64,000 nucleotides of DNA from Loxodes magnus (taxonomy: Eukaryota; Ciliophora; Karyorelictea; Loxodida; Loxodidae): positions 1-64,000 of the forward strand of contig CAMPDV010000504.1 of the NCBI GenBank assembly GCA_946699065.1, read 5' to 3'. The notes beneath the pieces were generated by a model. It had not been told where the DNA came from and did not search any database. It was given only the letters and a program-made list of their open reading frames with translations. Within the stretch, counting starts at the first letter, position 1. Each line of letters begins with the position of its first letter. This document shows, piece after piece, positions 1-12,986 of this stretch. The translations under genes were made by a program, and so were the position numbers.

Positions 1-3000
1 AAGTTAATTTAATATTCTTAACTTAGGTAAGCGAATTTAATATTCTTAACTTAGGTAAGTTAATTTAATATTCTTAACTTAGGTAAGTTAATTTAATATT
101 CTTAACTTAGGTAAGTTAATTTAATATTCTTAACTTAGGTAAGCGAATTTAATATTCTTTACTTAGGTAAGTTAATTTAATATTCTTTACTTAGGTAAGT
201 TAATTTAATATTCTTAACTTAGGTAAGCGAATTTAATATTCTTAACTTAGGTAAGTTAATTTAATATTCTTAACTTAGGTAAGTTAATTTAATATTCTTA
301 ACTTAGGTAAGTTAATTTAATATTCTTAACTTAGGTAAGTTAATTTAATATTCTTAACTTAGGTAAGTCAATTTAATATTCTTAACTTAGGTAGATTAAT
401 TTAATATTCTTAACTTAGGTAAGTTAATTTAATATTCTTAACTTAGGTAAGTTAATTTAATATTCTTAACTTAGGTAAGCGAATTTAATATTCTTAACTT
501 AGGTAAGTTAATTTAATATTCTTAACTTAGGTAAGTTAATTTAATATTCTTAACTTATAGGGCGTAATGATTTTAATACTATTAACTTAGGTAAGTTAAT
601 TTAATATTCTTAACTTAGGTAAGTTAATTTAATATTCTTAACTTAGGTAAGTTAATTTAATATTCTTAACTTAGGTAAGCTAATTTAATATTCTTAACTT
701 AGGTAAGTTAATTTAATATTCTTAACTTAGGTAAGTTAATTTAATATTCTTAACTTAGGTAAGTTAATTTAATATTCTTAACTTAGGTAAGTTAATTTAA
801 TATTCTTAACTTAGGTAAGTTAATTTAATATTCTTAACTTAGGTAAGTTAATTTAATATTCTTAACTTAGGTAAGTTAATTTAATATTCTTAACTTAGGT
901 AAGCTAATTTAATATTCTTAACTTAGGTAAGTTAATTTAATATTCTTAACTTAGGTAAGCTAATTTAATATTCTTAACTTAGGTAAGTTAATTTAATATT
1001 CTTAACTTAGGTAAGTTAATTTAATATTCTTAACTTAGGTAAGCTAATTTAATATTCTTAACTTAGGTAAGTTAATTTAATATTCTTAACTTAGGTAAGC
1101 TAATTTAATATTCTTAACTTAGGTAAGTTAATTTAATATTCTTAACTTAGGTAAGTTAATTTAATATTCTTAACTTAGGTAAGTTAATTTAATATTCTTA
1201 ACTTATAGGGCGTAATGATATTAATATTCTTAACTTAGGTAAGTTAATTTAATATTCTTAACTTAGGTAAGCTAATTTAATATTCTTAACTTAGGTAAGT
1301 TAATTTAATATTCTTAACTTAGGTAAGTTAATTTGATATTCTTAACTTAGGTAAGTTAATTTAATATTCTTAACTTAGGTAAGTTAATTTAATATTCTTA
1401 ACTTAGGTAAGTTAATTTAATATTCTTAACTTAGGTAAGTTAATTTAATATTCTTAACTTAGGTAAGTTAATTTAATATTCTTAACTTAGGTAAGCGAAT
1501 TTAATATTCTTAACTTAGGTAAGTTAATTTAATATTCTTAACTTAGGTAAGTTAATTTAATATTCTTAACTTAGGTAAGTTAATTTGATATTCTTAACTT
1601 AGGTAAGTTAATTTAATATTCTTTACTTAGGTAAGTTAATTTAATATTCTTAACTTAGGTAAGTTAATTTGATATTCTTAACTTAGGTAAGTTAATTTAA
1701 TATTCTTAACTTAGGTAAGTTAATTTAATATTCTTAACTTAGGTAAGTTAATTTAATATTCTTAACTTATAGGGCGTAATGATTTTAATACTATTAACTT
1801 AGGTAAGTTAATTTAATATTCTTAACTTAGGTAAGTTAATTTAATATTCTTAACTTATAGGGCGTAATGATTTTAATACTATTAACTTAGGTAAGTTAAT
1901 TTAATATTCTTAACTTAGGTAAGTTAATTTAATATTCTTAACTTAGGTAAGTTAATTTGATATTCTTAACTTAGGTAAGTTAATTTAATATTCTTAACTT
2001 AGGTAAGTTAATTTAATATTCTTAACTTAGGTAAGTTAATTTGATATTCTTAACTTAGGTAAGTTAATTTAATATTCTTAACTTAGGTAAGTTAATTTAA
2101 TATTCTTAACTTAGGTAAGTTAATTTAATATTCTTAACTTAGGTAAGTTAATTTAATATTCTTAACTTAGGTAAGTTAATTTGATATTCTTAACTTAGGT
2201 AAGTTAATTTAATATTCTTAACTTAGGTAGATTAATTTAATATTCTTAACTTAGGTAAGTTAATTTAATATTCTTAACTTAGGTAAGTTAATTTAATATT
2301 CTTAACTTAGGTAAGTTAATTTAATATTCTTAACTTAGGTAAGTTAATTTAATATTCTTAACTTAGGTAAGTTAATTTAATATTCTTAACTTAGGTAAGT
2401 TAATTTAATATTCTTAACTTAGGTAAGCTAATTTAATATTCTTAACTTAGGTAAGTTAATTTAATATTCTTAACTTAGGTAAGTTAATTTAATATTCTTA
2501 ACTTAGGTAAGTTAATTTAATATTCTTAACTTAGGTAAGTTAATTTAATATTCTTAACTTAGGTAAGTTAATTTAATATTCTTAACTTAGGTAAGTTAAT
2601 TTAATATTCTTAACTTAGGTAAGTTAATTTAATATTCTTAACTTAGGTAAGTTAATTTAATATTCTTAACTTAGGTAAGTTAATTTAATATTCTTAACTT
2701 AGGTAAGTTAATTTAATATTCTTAACTTATAGGGCGTAATGATTTTTATATTCTTAACTTAGGTAAGCGAATTTAATATTCTTAACTTAGGTAAGTTAAT
2801 TTAATATTCTTAACTTAGGTAAGTTAATTTAATATTCTTAACTTAGGTAAGTTAATTTAATATTCTTAACTTAGGTAAGTTAATTTAATATTCTTAACTT
2901 AGGTAAGTTAATTTAATATTCTTAACTTAGGTAAGCTAATTTAATATTCTTAACTTAGGTAAGTTAATTTAATATTCTTAACTTAGGTAAGTTAATTTAA

Positions 3001-4437
3001 TATTCTTAACTTAGGTAAGTTAATTTAATATTCTTAACTTAGGTAAGTTAATTTAATATTCTTAACTTAGGTAAGTTAATTTAATATTCTTAACTTAGGT
3101 AAGCTAATTTAATATTCTTAACTTAGGTAAGTTAATTTAATATTCTTAACTTAGGTAAGTTAATTTAATATTCTTAACTTAGGTAAGTTAATTTAATATT
3201 CTTAACTTAGGTAAGTTAATTTAATATTCTTAACTTAGGTAAGTTAATTTAATATTCTTAACTTATAGGGCGTAATGATTTTTATATTCTTAACTTAGGT
3301 AAGCGAATTTAATATTCTTAACTTAGGTAAGTTAATTTAATATTCTTAACTTAGGTAAGTTAATTTAATATTCTTAACTTAGGTAAGTTAATTTAATATT
3401 CTTAACTTAGGTAAGCGAATTTAATATTCTTAACTTAGGTAAGTTAATTTAATATTCTTAACTTAGGTAAGTTAATTTAATATTCTTAACTTAGGTAAGT
3501 TAATTTGATATTCTTAACTTAGGTAAGTTAATTTAATATTCTTAACTTAGGTAAGTTAATTTAATATTCTTAACTTAGGTAAGTTAATTTAATATTCTTA
3601 ACTTAGGTAAGTTAATTTAATATTCTTAACTTAGGTAAGTTAATTTAATATTCTTAACTTAGGTAAGTTAATTTAATATTCTTAACTTAGGTAAGTTAAT
3701 TTAATATTCTTAACTTAGGTAAGTTAATTTAATATTCTTAACTTAGGTAAGTTAATTTAATATTCTTAACTTAGGTAAGTTAATTTGATATTCTTAACTT
3801 AGGTAAGTTAATTTAATATTCTTAACTTAGGTAAGTTAATTTAATATTCTTAACTTAGGTAAGTTAATTTAATATTCTTAACTTAGGTAAGTTAATTTAA
3901 TATTCTTAACTTAGGTAAGTTAATTTAATATTCTTAACTTAGGTAAGTTAATTTAATATTCTTAACTTAGGTAAGTTAATTTAATATTCTTAACTTAGGT
4001 AAGTTAATTTAATATTCTTAACTTAGGTAAGTTAATTTAATATTCTTAACTTAGGTAAGTTAATTTAATATTCTTAACTTAGGTAAGTTAATTTAATATT
4101 CTTAACTTAGGTAAGCGAATTTAATATTCTTAACTTAGGTAAGTTAATTTAATATTCTTAACTTAGGTAAGTTAATTTAATATTCTTAACTTAGGTAAGT
4201 TAATTTAATATTCTTAACTTAGGTATGTTGATTAATATTCTTAAAAATAGTTTGTAATGATTTTTATATTCTTAACTTAGGTAAGTTAATTTAATATTCT
4301 TAACTTAGGTAAGTTAATTTAATATTCTTAACTTAGGTAAGTTAATTTAATATTCTTAACTTAGGTATGTTGATTAATATTCTTAAAAATAGTTTGTAAT
4401 GATTTTTATATTCTTAACTTAGGTAAGTTAATTTAAT
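1..4437. repeat. 28-bp satellite array 1 (about 150 units, open to the left)
   Basis: Tandem 28-bp monomer, about 18% GC, made of GTAAGTTAATTT, AATATTCTTAAC and TTAG in a ring. Most copies are identical; recurring variants change the bases after GTAAG (TTA to CTA, CGA or TCA), give GTAGAT, change TTTAAT to TTTGAT, or CTTAAC to CTTTAC. Six 32-bp variants carrying TATAGGGCGTAATGA lie at about 551, 1199, 1763, 1851, 2723 and 3259. Two longer degenerate units (4225 and 4366) mark the right edge. No gene. A centromeric or other heterochromatic role is possible but is inference. Confidence 0.97.
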
Positions 4438-7400
4438 TTTTTTGAACATATAGATCGTAATTATTTTTATTAGTTTCCAATTTAGCGTGTAATGGTTTTA
4501 TTTATATCAATAGAGTGTAAGATTTATTTATTTTTTCTTTTTTTCTATTTTCATAGATCGTAACTTATTTTTAGCATAATCTTTAAAAATAGGCGGTATG
4601 GTATTTATAATTGTTATATAGAATGTTAGTTTGTTTAAAGTATTAAATTAGGGGGTTAGCGCTTTTTTATTAGTTTCAAATAGGACGTGAGTATCAATAT
4701 AACATAGTTTTAGTTTTTTGATGAGAGAAGGATTGACTTTAAATACTTTATTTAAACTTCTACTTAATTTAAAAATTTAAATATTTATATCTTTGTATTA
4801 ATATAAAAGTTGTTTTATATAGATATTGATATGTATTTATATATATAAATATGCCTGATGTATATATAGAATGTATATATAAATTTTGTATATCTTCTTT
4901 CTTTGTGTATTTAAGGTTTTTTATATAAATCGTTCATGTCATATTGGTTATATTACTGAGGTGTTATAAATTCTATTTTACGATTATAATTGAGTAACTA
5001 AAGTGTATTAATATAATTATGTATTTTTAATTTACTAATTTAAGAAGTATTTTATGAATATATTTTTTAATTTGGTAAATATATAAATAATATTCATTTA
5101 AGTTTATGGTTTAATGAGTATTTTGTTTATGTTTTATTATTAATGTTATATGTTTCAATTAAAAGAGATAGTTTTATGTGAGTTTTTTTATTTGTTTAAT
5201 TTGCAAGTTTAAATTATATGTGAATAGTGTGTGTGAATATTGTGTGAATGCCATGTGAATAGTATGTGAATAGTGTGTGTGAATAGTGTTTGAATTTGTG
5301 TGAGTAAAAAGTTTATTTTTTCTGTGTGTAATGTGTTTGGGTGATGTTAAAATGTGTTATGGTAAAAATTTTATTATAAAGTGTTGAATGATATGTAGTT
5401 TAATATGTGGTATAGTATGTTATAAGATATAAGTATTTAAATTTTGTTTTATTTTTAAATAAGCTTGTTTAATATTATTATTATTTAGTATAATATGGGT
5501 ATATTATGGGAATAATATGTATAATTAATGAATTAGAAAAAATTTCTTAATTTTATTAATGGTAGTGAGGTAAATATTTTATTTAAATAAAAAGACAATA
5601 TGATATAAGGATGTTTTAAGTATAAAAATTATTTTTGTTAGAAGGATAGGGTAAAAGTTGTTTTTGCTTTAAATAAAAATATTTATGGTTAAAGCTTATT
5701 ATAGTTTAAAGTATTTTATTTTTAGAAAGCCAAAAGTTAAATTATTTTAAAAGTGTGTAAGAGATATTATAATATTTGTAAGTGAAAGGTTAATTATAAA
5801 AATTATTAATAAGGTGGAAAGGGAGTGAAGTTAAAGGCAATGTTTAATTTTGTCTAAAGAGAATTGTTTAGTATTTTAATTTTAAAATAATTTTATTTTT
5901 TAATGTTTCTTTATTTTTTAATTTTTAATTTCTATATTTTTGAGTAATAAGATTCTGTTAAAACCAAAAAATGTGTTTTTCTCATCGTTTCATACTATAG
6001 AAGATTTTTTTGGACGGACTAAAATTTTTTTTTAAATTTTGAATCTAATTTTTAAGTTTTTTTTTCTTATTAAAGTTAATAATTTGAAGTAAAAAGTTTT
6101 TAGATAAGATATAATAGATAGATTAGGAATATAAAAATTAGTTAAGGTAGATATACATTAAAAAAGTAAATATTTTATGATATTTTTTAATAATGTAAAA
6201 AAGATTTTAATTTAATATATATTTTTTATTTTATATCTCTAAGTTTTAATAAGAATATTTGCTTATTAAACTGATGCTATGCAATATTTATTTATTTTTC
6301 AAATAATAGTTTATTATTTTTTTATTTTGATATTAAGCCATTCTAAAAATAATCTTAGTATATTTAGTTAGAATCTATTTATTAGCAAATATAAAGTTTT
6401 ACAGCAGTTTTTTTTATTTATGCTTAGTGCATGATAATATGAACTAATAGATTTATAATTAAATTTTAGTTAACCTTAATATTTGTTTCACAATTTTAGA
6501 ATTTATTTTAAAAATAACTAAATTTTATTCTAATTCTACTAAGAAAAAATTATTAATTTTAATCTATAAGAAAAAAGTAATTATTGATGAATTTTTTAAG
6601 TTAGAACTAATTCTGCTGAAATTTAACCTCATAAAATAATAAAAGATTCTTATTAATTTTAAATTTAGATTTAAAAAAGAGTTTTTGAAACTTTTAATTT
6701 AAGAGATACTTTCATTAAAAAAATGTTTGCTTAATTTTTAATTATTAATTTTGAAAGTTTGAGAAAAGTAGTTCTCATCTTGCTGTTTTCTCTGAACGGA
6801 ATTTTTAATGACAGGATATTCTTCTATCCTTTTTTTTAAACAGAAAAAACCTTGAGTAATGAATCTAAATTCGAAAATAATAGACTTGAAGCACTTATCA
6901 AATCCACATAATCTTCAGATATAATTTCCTTCAAGACCTTGGATCACCGCAAGGATCTCTCTAAAGCTAGAGATATAATCGCATAGATAAAAATCATGCT
7001 TCTACCATTCTTTTTATATATTTTTTTAATTATGTCTCAAATCTCAAAATCACTCTTATTGTCTTCGCATCTTTTACTTCATCATTTGAAGTATTATCAA
7101 ATTTCAGCAATTAAAAAAAATAAATTTTAGCATTCTGTGAAATATTTTAATTAATTAATATAAGTTTATATTAAATAAAGTTAATTTATGTAATTATTAG
7201 TACAATTTTCAAAAGCATATAGAATATGTTTTATTTGAATAAGGATAAATCATTTTATAAAAATAAATATATAAACTAAGAACAGAAACGAAAGTTTCAG
7301 GCTAAAACTATAGAATAAAGTAATTGTTCTACATTTCCTATATAAATAATATAACAGAAAAATTAAAGATTTAATTGCATTGCTTATAACTAATGTAGAC

Positions 7401-7812
7401 ATATATTAAAAAACATCTTAAAAGATTAATTATTAAATTATTAACTTTTAAAAAGTTTTAGAGTATCAAAATAAAAGATTATAAAAGATTATAAAAGAAT
7501 AAAAATAAATAATAATATCAAGCTACTTTAGTTTATTCATATAAATAAAAAATAAATTTTAAATCCTTCATTCAAAGTAACTATAAAATTAATAAATTTA
7601 AAATCAAAACTCTTTAAAAAACTCTTAACATCATATAACAAAAAAAAGAAAAAGAAAAATATTAAATAAGAATTCGAATAAACTATTTAAAATTGTGAGT
7701 CAAGATCTGTAGATAAAATTTTAATAAATAGCAAAATAAAACATTAATAATAAATAAAAAAATTAATTTTAATAAGTTAATAAAAATTGCATAAAAAGTA
7801 ACTATAATTTTA
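4438..7812. repeat. Flank copy A, first part (AT-rich, duplicated at 23.56-27.07 kb)
   Basis: No gene seen. It aligns by eye, same orientation, with 23560 onward, including shared stretches such as ATAGGACGTGAGTATCAAT near 4680 and 23725. 4440-4700 holds six spaced degenerate copies of an ATAGnnCGTAA motif like the 32-bp satellite variant. 4440-6180 is very poor in C on this strand. 6780-6990 is a richer block conserved in all three flank copies. A long TGA-free frame on the minus strand (about 5980-6990) was tested against copy B and rejected as coding. Confidence 0.85.
5218..5312 (+). repeat. GTGTGAATA minisatellite
   Basis: Irregular repeats of about 9-13 bp built on TGTGAATAGT. A matching block lies in flank copy B at 24253-24352, so it predates the duplication. 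Confidence 0.8.
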
Positions 7813-7816
7813 TTAT

Positions 7817-8641
7817 GAATTATATAAAATGGCACCTAAGTAATAATCCTCTCTTGGCTCTTTTGTAAAAAAACAAGAATAATAATCTAACATAAATGAA
7901 TAAGAGCATCAATAATATTAAAAAATAGAATATAAGGAAGCTTTTGCATAATCTGTGTAACAACGAATTACTAATATTTAATTCGAATTAAAATAACAAA
8001 GATAAAGTTAGAAAAACTAGAAAAAAATGTACGAAGAATTGATTTAATCACTATATCATTAATTTCCATCATTGGAAGAAGTAATCGATAAATTCGAATC
8101 GTAAATAGAAATTAAATTGGAACAAATTGATAAAAATGTAATGAAATTCCTCAAATGTTTTAATTCCAATTTTATAAAATTTAATACGAAATAAAGAAAC
8201 TTTAGGAAAATAAGAATAATAGCAAATATAATCAAGTATTCCAATGGAATTCGAAACGGAATATTAATAATAAGAGACAAATAAGATATATTCCTATCGT
8301 AGAAAGATCCGGTACAACATATGTCGAAGAATCACTGCTGAAGAAAATCCTGAAAGAAGGCAGAAATCGAAAGAATCAATAAGAAACAAATATTAGAATA
8401 ACTCTTCTGCTTCTGACCAACAAGGACAGGACAAATTTACAGAAAGAAATTCTATAATTCAAGATTTAACGAGGAGAATAACAACTGGAGAAGAAACGAA
8501 ACGGAAAACTATTTTTTGAGGGGGAAACAAGGAAGTCGGACTAATGAAGTCTTAAAACATCCTTTAGCTTAGGAAAGAGAGCAGGAGCAAATAGAAGTTA
8601 ACGTGGAACTCTTCTCTAAGACTATAAACTTAATTTTTCTC
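7817..8641 (+). mobile_element. Relic of an ORF1-only retroelement (copy 1)
   Basis: This stretch is missing at the matching place in flank copy C (about 60185), which reads straight through; the flanks here share only TTAT (7813-7816 and 8642-8645), too short to prove a target-site duplication. In ciliate code 8027-8300 reads as a helical segment (FPSLEEVIDKFESQIEIKL), followed by a Lys/Arg-rich stretch with a poor CCHC-like remnant near 8305-8330. A related, more decayed piece is at 41.8-42.36 kb. Frames are broken several times. Assignment to the small retroelement family rests on length, layout and the weak C-terminal likeness. Confidence 0.45.
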
Positions 8642-8645
8642 TTAT

Positions 8646-9865
8646 AATAGCATAAATTATAAAAACTCAAAAAAAATTGTAATCTAACATCTTATGTCAA
8701 AATTTTGTAATTTTTTGATTATAACTCTTATAAATTTTATTTTATTAATCTTTAAAAAGAAAAGACTTTAAATTCATATATCTTATGAAGATAATTATTA
8801 GATAGTATTAGAAAATTAAAAAAGTAAAGTATGAAATAATTCCTTTAACTCAACTTATATTTAAAGAATTAATATTGAATTTCTTTAAATATGCACAAAA
8901 AATCTTAGAGAAGTGTTCTATAAAAGAAGAATAAGGATTTTATATTTATTTAAGTAAGAGTAAGAATTTAATGAAACCATAAGTAGTAATAAAATAAATT
9001 TATATTACTATATTTCTTATTAAATTTATTTGAAATTAAATTTTTTAAGAAAAAGTTTTTAATAATAATTAAATAAACCTAAAACTGTAAAATTTATTAA
9101 TTAATTCACTTTAATCAAATTTTTATTATATGAAACTTTCAATTTAATTCAAATCTTTTAATTTATATAAGTTTAAGTTTATTGATGTAAACATTTTTTT
9201 CTCATTTGATTTGTTACATTTCTTGCTTTTCATCATCTCTCCAAAAGCTAACATTTGATAATAACTATGATTATGTTTAAATCGATATACTTTTTCTAAA
9301 TATTTAATTTATTTTTCTAGTAAATTATTATGAAAAATTTTACTTTAAAAGTCTATTTCTAATTATAAACAAACTAATTTGCTAGTTTAAGTAGATTTAA
9401 TTTTATATTGTTATTATTTGCTAATTTCTACCTAGAAATCTATCAGAAAGTATTGTGAGTGACTCTATATTGTAGAAATATTTGAAGACATACTTAAACA
9501 TGTTTTTTCTTCATTCAAAACTGAGATAACTTTTCAAAGGATAATATTGCAAATGTAAATCATATTAAAAAACTATAAGAATCAGTTCGGTAATTAAAGA
9601 TTAAAATTATTTTTTTGCTATATTGCTTGTTAAGTTTAATTTAGTTAATTTTAGGAAATTTATAAATTCCTTTGAGATTTTCTCGGAACATTTATTTTAT
9701 CTGCATATCTCTATAACGTAAAGTTGCTTCTTAATAAAATGTGGTTAAAATTTATCTTCTTTATAGTTCTAAGTAGGAAATTAACTTTAAATAATGAGTT
9801 GGTAGTAATTATTTATTTCTTAGAGATAAAAATGTTAAAGCTAATAAATTAATAAATTAATAAAT
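8646..9865. repeat. Flank copy A, second part
   Basis: AT-rich DNA without a convincing gene. It matches 28330-29560 in copy B almost continuously, and its first 150 bases match 60190-60290 in copy C. Confidence 0.8.
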
Positions 9866-9879
9866 AGAATTAGATATAT
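9866..9879. repeat. 14-bp target-site duplication (left)
   Basis: AGAATTAGATATAT here is repeated exactly at 10759-10772. Copy B (about 29555) has the site once, without the insertion. Confidence 0.85.
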
Positions 9880-10758
9880 ATATAAATAATGAAGTTAAAA
9901 TGTTCAACAGTGCCAATTTGGACACCGTTTAAAATAAGTTGTTTTTTCAGCAACACTTCTCATCATTCTTGACTTTCTAATGAAATTATCTTTACTAAGG
10001 TCTTCTCAGTTTCTTTGATTTCTTGTTCTTATTATTTCAAAAGGTACTTCACATCATTTTCTTCTGTAAATACCCCCATGCTAGTTGCAATAGAACCTTT
10101 AGTATTTTTCTTATTCTTTACGCCAAAATTTTTAGCAATTCTTGTACAAATGTCACTTACTATTACAGTAGTAGCATTTCTTCCTTACTTACCTGATTGA
10201 TTTTCGATTTATAACCTCTTTTTATTCTAATTCCATCTAATTTGTCTAATTAGTTATGTTTGTAATAATATTCTTTTGTTTAATAAACTCCAACTCTTGT
10301 TTTTATACGATATTTCCAAGCCTTGCTGTTTCTTATCTATGTTCAGTTTAAATGTTCCAATATGCTTGGAGTTCCCTTTCTTAATTAATAATTCTAATCT
10401 CTAAGTTATTTTATCCAAGTGATAATAAGTTTCTTAGTTCTTAATTTTCCTGCTTAAGCACTTTAATATCTTCCTAGAGATTGGATATTTCAAATACTAA
10501 CTGTTAAATATTGATTTCCTTTTTAATTATCTTTGATGGAAGTTCTTTTCCTGTTATTATACTAGATTCCTTTCTTTTTATTACTTTAGGAGGTGTTTAT
10601 TATAGTTATTAGGTTCTTTATTAGTTTTATAAGTGGGGAGAAGAAGACTCTTGATACTTTTTTTATGCCTACTTTTTCTCTAGAGCTTTTTTCTCTTCTT
10701 TGCTCAAGAAAAAGCCGGGAACAAGATTTTAAGACTTAATTTTACTTTTTTTAATTCT
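9880..10758 (-). mobile_element. ORF1-only retroelement (copy 2), 879 bp, with target-site duplications
   Basis: A complete insertion bounded by exact 14-bp repeats and absent from flank copy B, so it landed after the A/B duplication. The 5' end is at 10758 and the 3' end at 9880. The 3' end carries a hairpin (GTGTCCAAATTGGCAC, near 9910-9930) and a short ATTATTTATAT tail. A length under 0.9 kb, a single ORF and a 14-bp duplication fit a non-autonomous non-LTR retrotransposon. Confidence 0.8.
9904..10740 (-). CDS. Coiled-coil / CCHC-knuckle ORF1-type protein
   Basis: One frame, ciliate code (TAA/TAG = Gln), runs nearly the whole element. N-terminus: GFFLSKEEKKALE, matching the KGF...ERKPEA motif of the other copies; no ATG lies upstream in the element. 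Middle: Gln/Glu-rich coiled coil (QLVFEISNLQEDIKVLKQEN). Near the C-terminus a knuckle CYYCNSK-x-HLYKNC gives C-x2-C-x4-H-x4-C. Likely an RNA-binding protein packaging the element's RNA, as LINE ORF1 proteins do. Three in-frame TGA codons, each at a plausible Trp, interrupt it; no frame change was seen. No enzyme domain is present. Confidence 0.65.
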
Positions 10759-10772
10759 AGAATTAGATATAT
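10759..10772. repeat. 14-bp target-site duplication (right)
   Basis: Exact copy of 9866-9879. From here flank A matches copy B again (TTAAGATTG...) to about 11005. Confidence 0.85.
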
Positions 10773-11014
10773 TAAGATTGTATTTAAGTTACTAATAATT
10801 CTTAATTTTCAAAAACTTATAGAATGAGCTTTACAAGATAAAGTGATTTAAGCAGCTTAAATTTTATTAAGTAAAGTTAAATATATGAACATAATCTAAC
10901 CTTATTTATAATAAAATAAAGATTATTTAATAAAAGTTAAAATTTTCTGACTAGTAAAGTTTTAGATAAAGCAAATATAATAAAATTATATAAGAATGTT
11001 AAATATAATATAAA

Positions 11015-12050
11015 ATGGCTGGCTGCAAGAAGGGTTTTTTACCACTCCTCAGAACAGGAGAGAAAACCAGAAGCACATATTCTCACCACGTCTTCTTCAA
11101 CTTAACGCTCTTCTTAATAAAAATAATCAGAACTATCTAACAGATTAGAAGAGCTTATAAAAAATACTTACTTACAAATTAAAATAAAGCGGATCTCTTT
11201 CATCAAAGGACAATTAAGAACTGAGATAATAAATCCAGAACAGAAAAGTTAACATAGCTCTCAACACCTCCATTGAAAACTGAAAAAAAGAGACCATTCA
11301 ACTGATCAAAAATAATAACAAAAAAATAAAAAATAAACGAAGAAGGTAAAGCACGATAATTCAATATAGATCCTATTTCCTATAATTTAGACAATACTAA
11401 AATAGAATAAATGGACTCTTAGTAGATGAAACAGCTGATTCATAAACATATTAGAAACATAAAAAAACTCGAAGAGGAATTAAACTCCCAGAAGGAAGAG
11501 ATGTTTGTATTAAGTCAGGATTTGATAAATCATGAAGATGATGGTGAAGTCCATATGGTAGACCGAAGAGTTAAAGTCGTAGTTTATGAGTAAATGGCAA
11601 GTTTACTGAATGATATTCGAGTAATGCAAGAGCAAGACGAGAAAAACTGAGTAAAGTTAGATTCAAAACTCAAATTAATAGAAGAAAATCTGTAGAAACC
11701 TTCATAAAGAACTCCAATGGAAATAGAGAAACAAGAAAAGACATTTCCTAGAGCAAGAAAAAGAGGCTAAACCTGCAACAGCACTTGACTCTTATGACAG
11801 AAATGTCCCCAATAGAAATAACTAAAATTGAATATCTAGAGAAATATTAACTAACAGCAACTGAAGTAGCGAGCAACGGAATTTTTCCCATTGGGAAATG
11901 GGAAAATCAAAAAAAAATGATAAACTCAGATTATTCAAAAGAGAGAAATCAAGGAAAAAGAGTAATACAAGGAACAAACATGCAGATCGGAAATATTATA
12001 CATTTAAAACTTCAATTAAGCCGAAATAAACAGTTATTTAAATGATTAAT
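11015..12050 (+). mobile_element. Broken ORF1-only retroelement (copy 3)
   Basis: Opens with ATG then GCTGGCTGCAAGAAGGG, the same start as at 27.46 and 60.86 kb, giving the KKGF motif and SSEQERKPEA in an adjacent frame. From 11411 a second ATG begins MDSQQMKQLIHKHIRNIKKL, then HEDDGEVHMVDRR, closely matching the intact frame at 57.5 kb (HGEDDEMHMVDRR, DEKNWVKLDERLERIE). A decayed knuckle lies near 11765-11810. Several frame breaks and stops. Its start coincides with the end of A/B homology. Ends are approximate. Confidence 0.65.
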
Positions 12051-12353
12051 GATTAATGTTCCCTATATAAGACAATTTAACTCATTAATTCAGATTTCTT
12101 GATCTGAATCTCACATCTAGCATGCATAAACTTCGATATTGGTTTCTTAAAAATAGAGTGTATACTAAATTGAAACTGACTCCTTCAAGGGATTATTTAA
12201 CCTTAATCAAGAATCATTATCATATATTTATCAGCCTTTGTATATCTCTATGCCTAAATAATTTACTTCAGATTAAATGTTTTCTCAAGGATTATTAAAG
12301 CTTGCTAGTATAGAGAAGTGTTGTCAACTGACTGCAAAAGTAAAAAATTTTGA

Positions 12354-12986
12354 ACTTAATCTTCGAAGTAAAGATAGGTTGATCCAGTATAGTCAATTGA
12401 CAAATTTAAGTTTTAGCGTAGCCATAAATATCTGAAAAAATTTTCTTTTGATAGTTAGATTTTAGACATCGCAAATAGCAAAGAAGACTTCTATATTATT
12501 TACCAAAATGTTGCTTCAAACTATTCTTTCGATTAGTTTTGTTATCTTAAAGATCTTTAAGTATTTTCTCTTTCTTCCTAAATTGGTTAATTATCTATTA
12601 TCTTTCTTTTGTTTAATTAACTTTATTTGAACTATAGAGAATCATAAATTTCTAAGATAGTTTCTTACTTATCAAATTTAAGCTCTTATTTTCATTTCAA
12701 TCTAGACATTTTTCTAAGTAGTTAGAATATCTTCAGGCTTAATCATCTAGCAAGATAAGTAAAAGCTCTCGATTGCAATTCTCTATTTATCTAGTGTGTT
12801 TGCATTAGAAGACAGCAAATCCAATAAATTCATTAAGTTCTGCTTAACAAATGTCTAAGAGCTTTAACTCATTTTAATAGCTAGGTCATACAAGAAGTTA
12901 TTTTTCTCTAGGCTAGAATTAAAGACTCTATTTTATATTTTTTTTAATTTCAAGATTTGTATCTCAAATTGTCTTATACACCTTGA
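12354..12986 (+). CDS. Possible gene relic, unknown function
   Basis: In ciliate code one frame is free of TGA for 210 codons and reads as a helix-rich protein (for example QIGQLSIIFLLFNQLYLNY and QIQQIHQVLLNKCLRALTHF). A different frame just upstream (about 12200-12433: LLKLASIEKCCQLTAKVKNF) also looks coding, so this may be one frameshifted gene. The next 300 bases (13080-13310) hold another coding-like stretch (HANPFKGLCINDPRSGTLL). With TGA as the only stop, frames this long arise by chance in DNA this AT-rich, so support is weak. No family recognised; no start codon chosen. Confidence 0.25.

Noticed and set aside
1-4437. CRISPR-like array or telomeric TTAGG repeat
   Set aside because: There are no unique spacers, units are head-to-tail 28-mers, and TTAGG occurs only once per monomer.
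5980-6990. Very long TGA-free minus-strand frame in flank copy A
   Set aside because: Copy B has indels that are not multiples of three in the same stretch (near 26060), so the frame is not conserved; the minus strand there is simply short of G.
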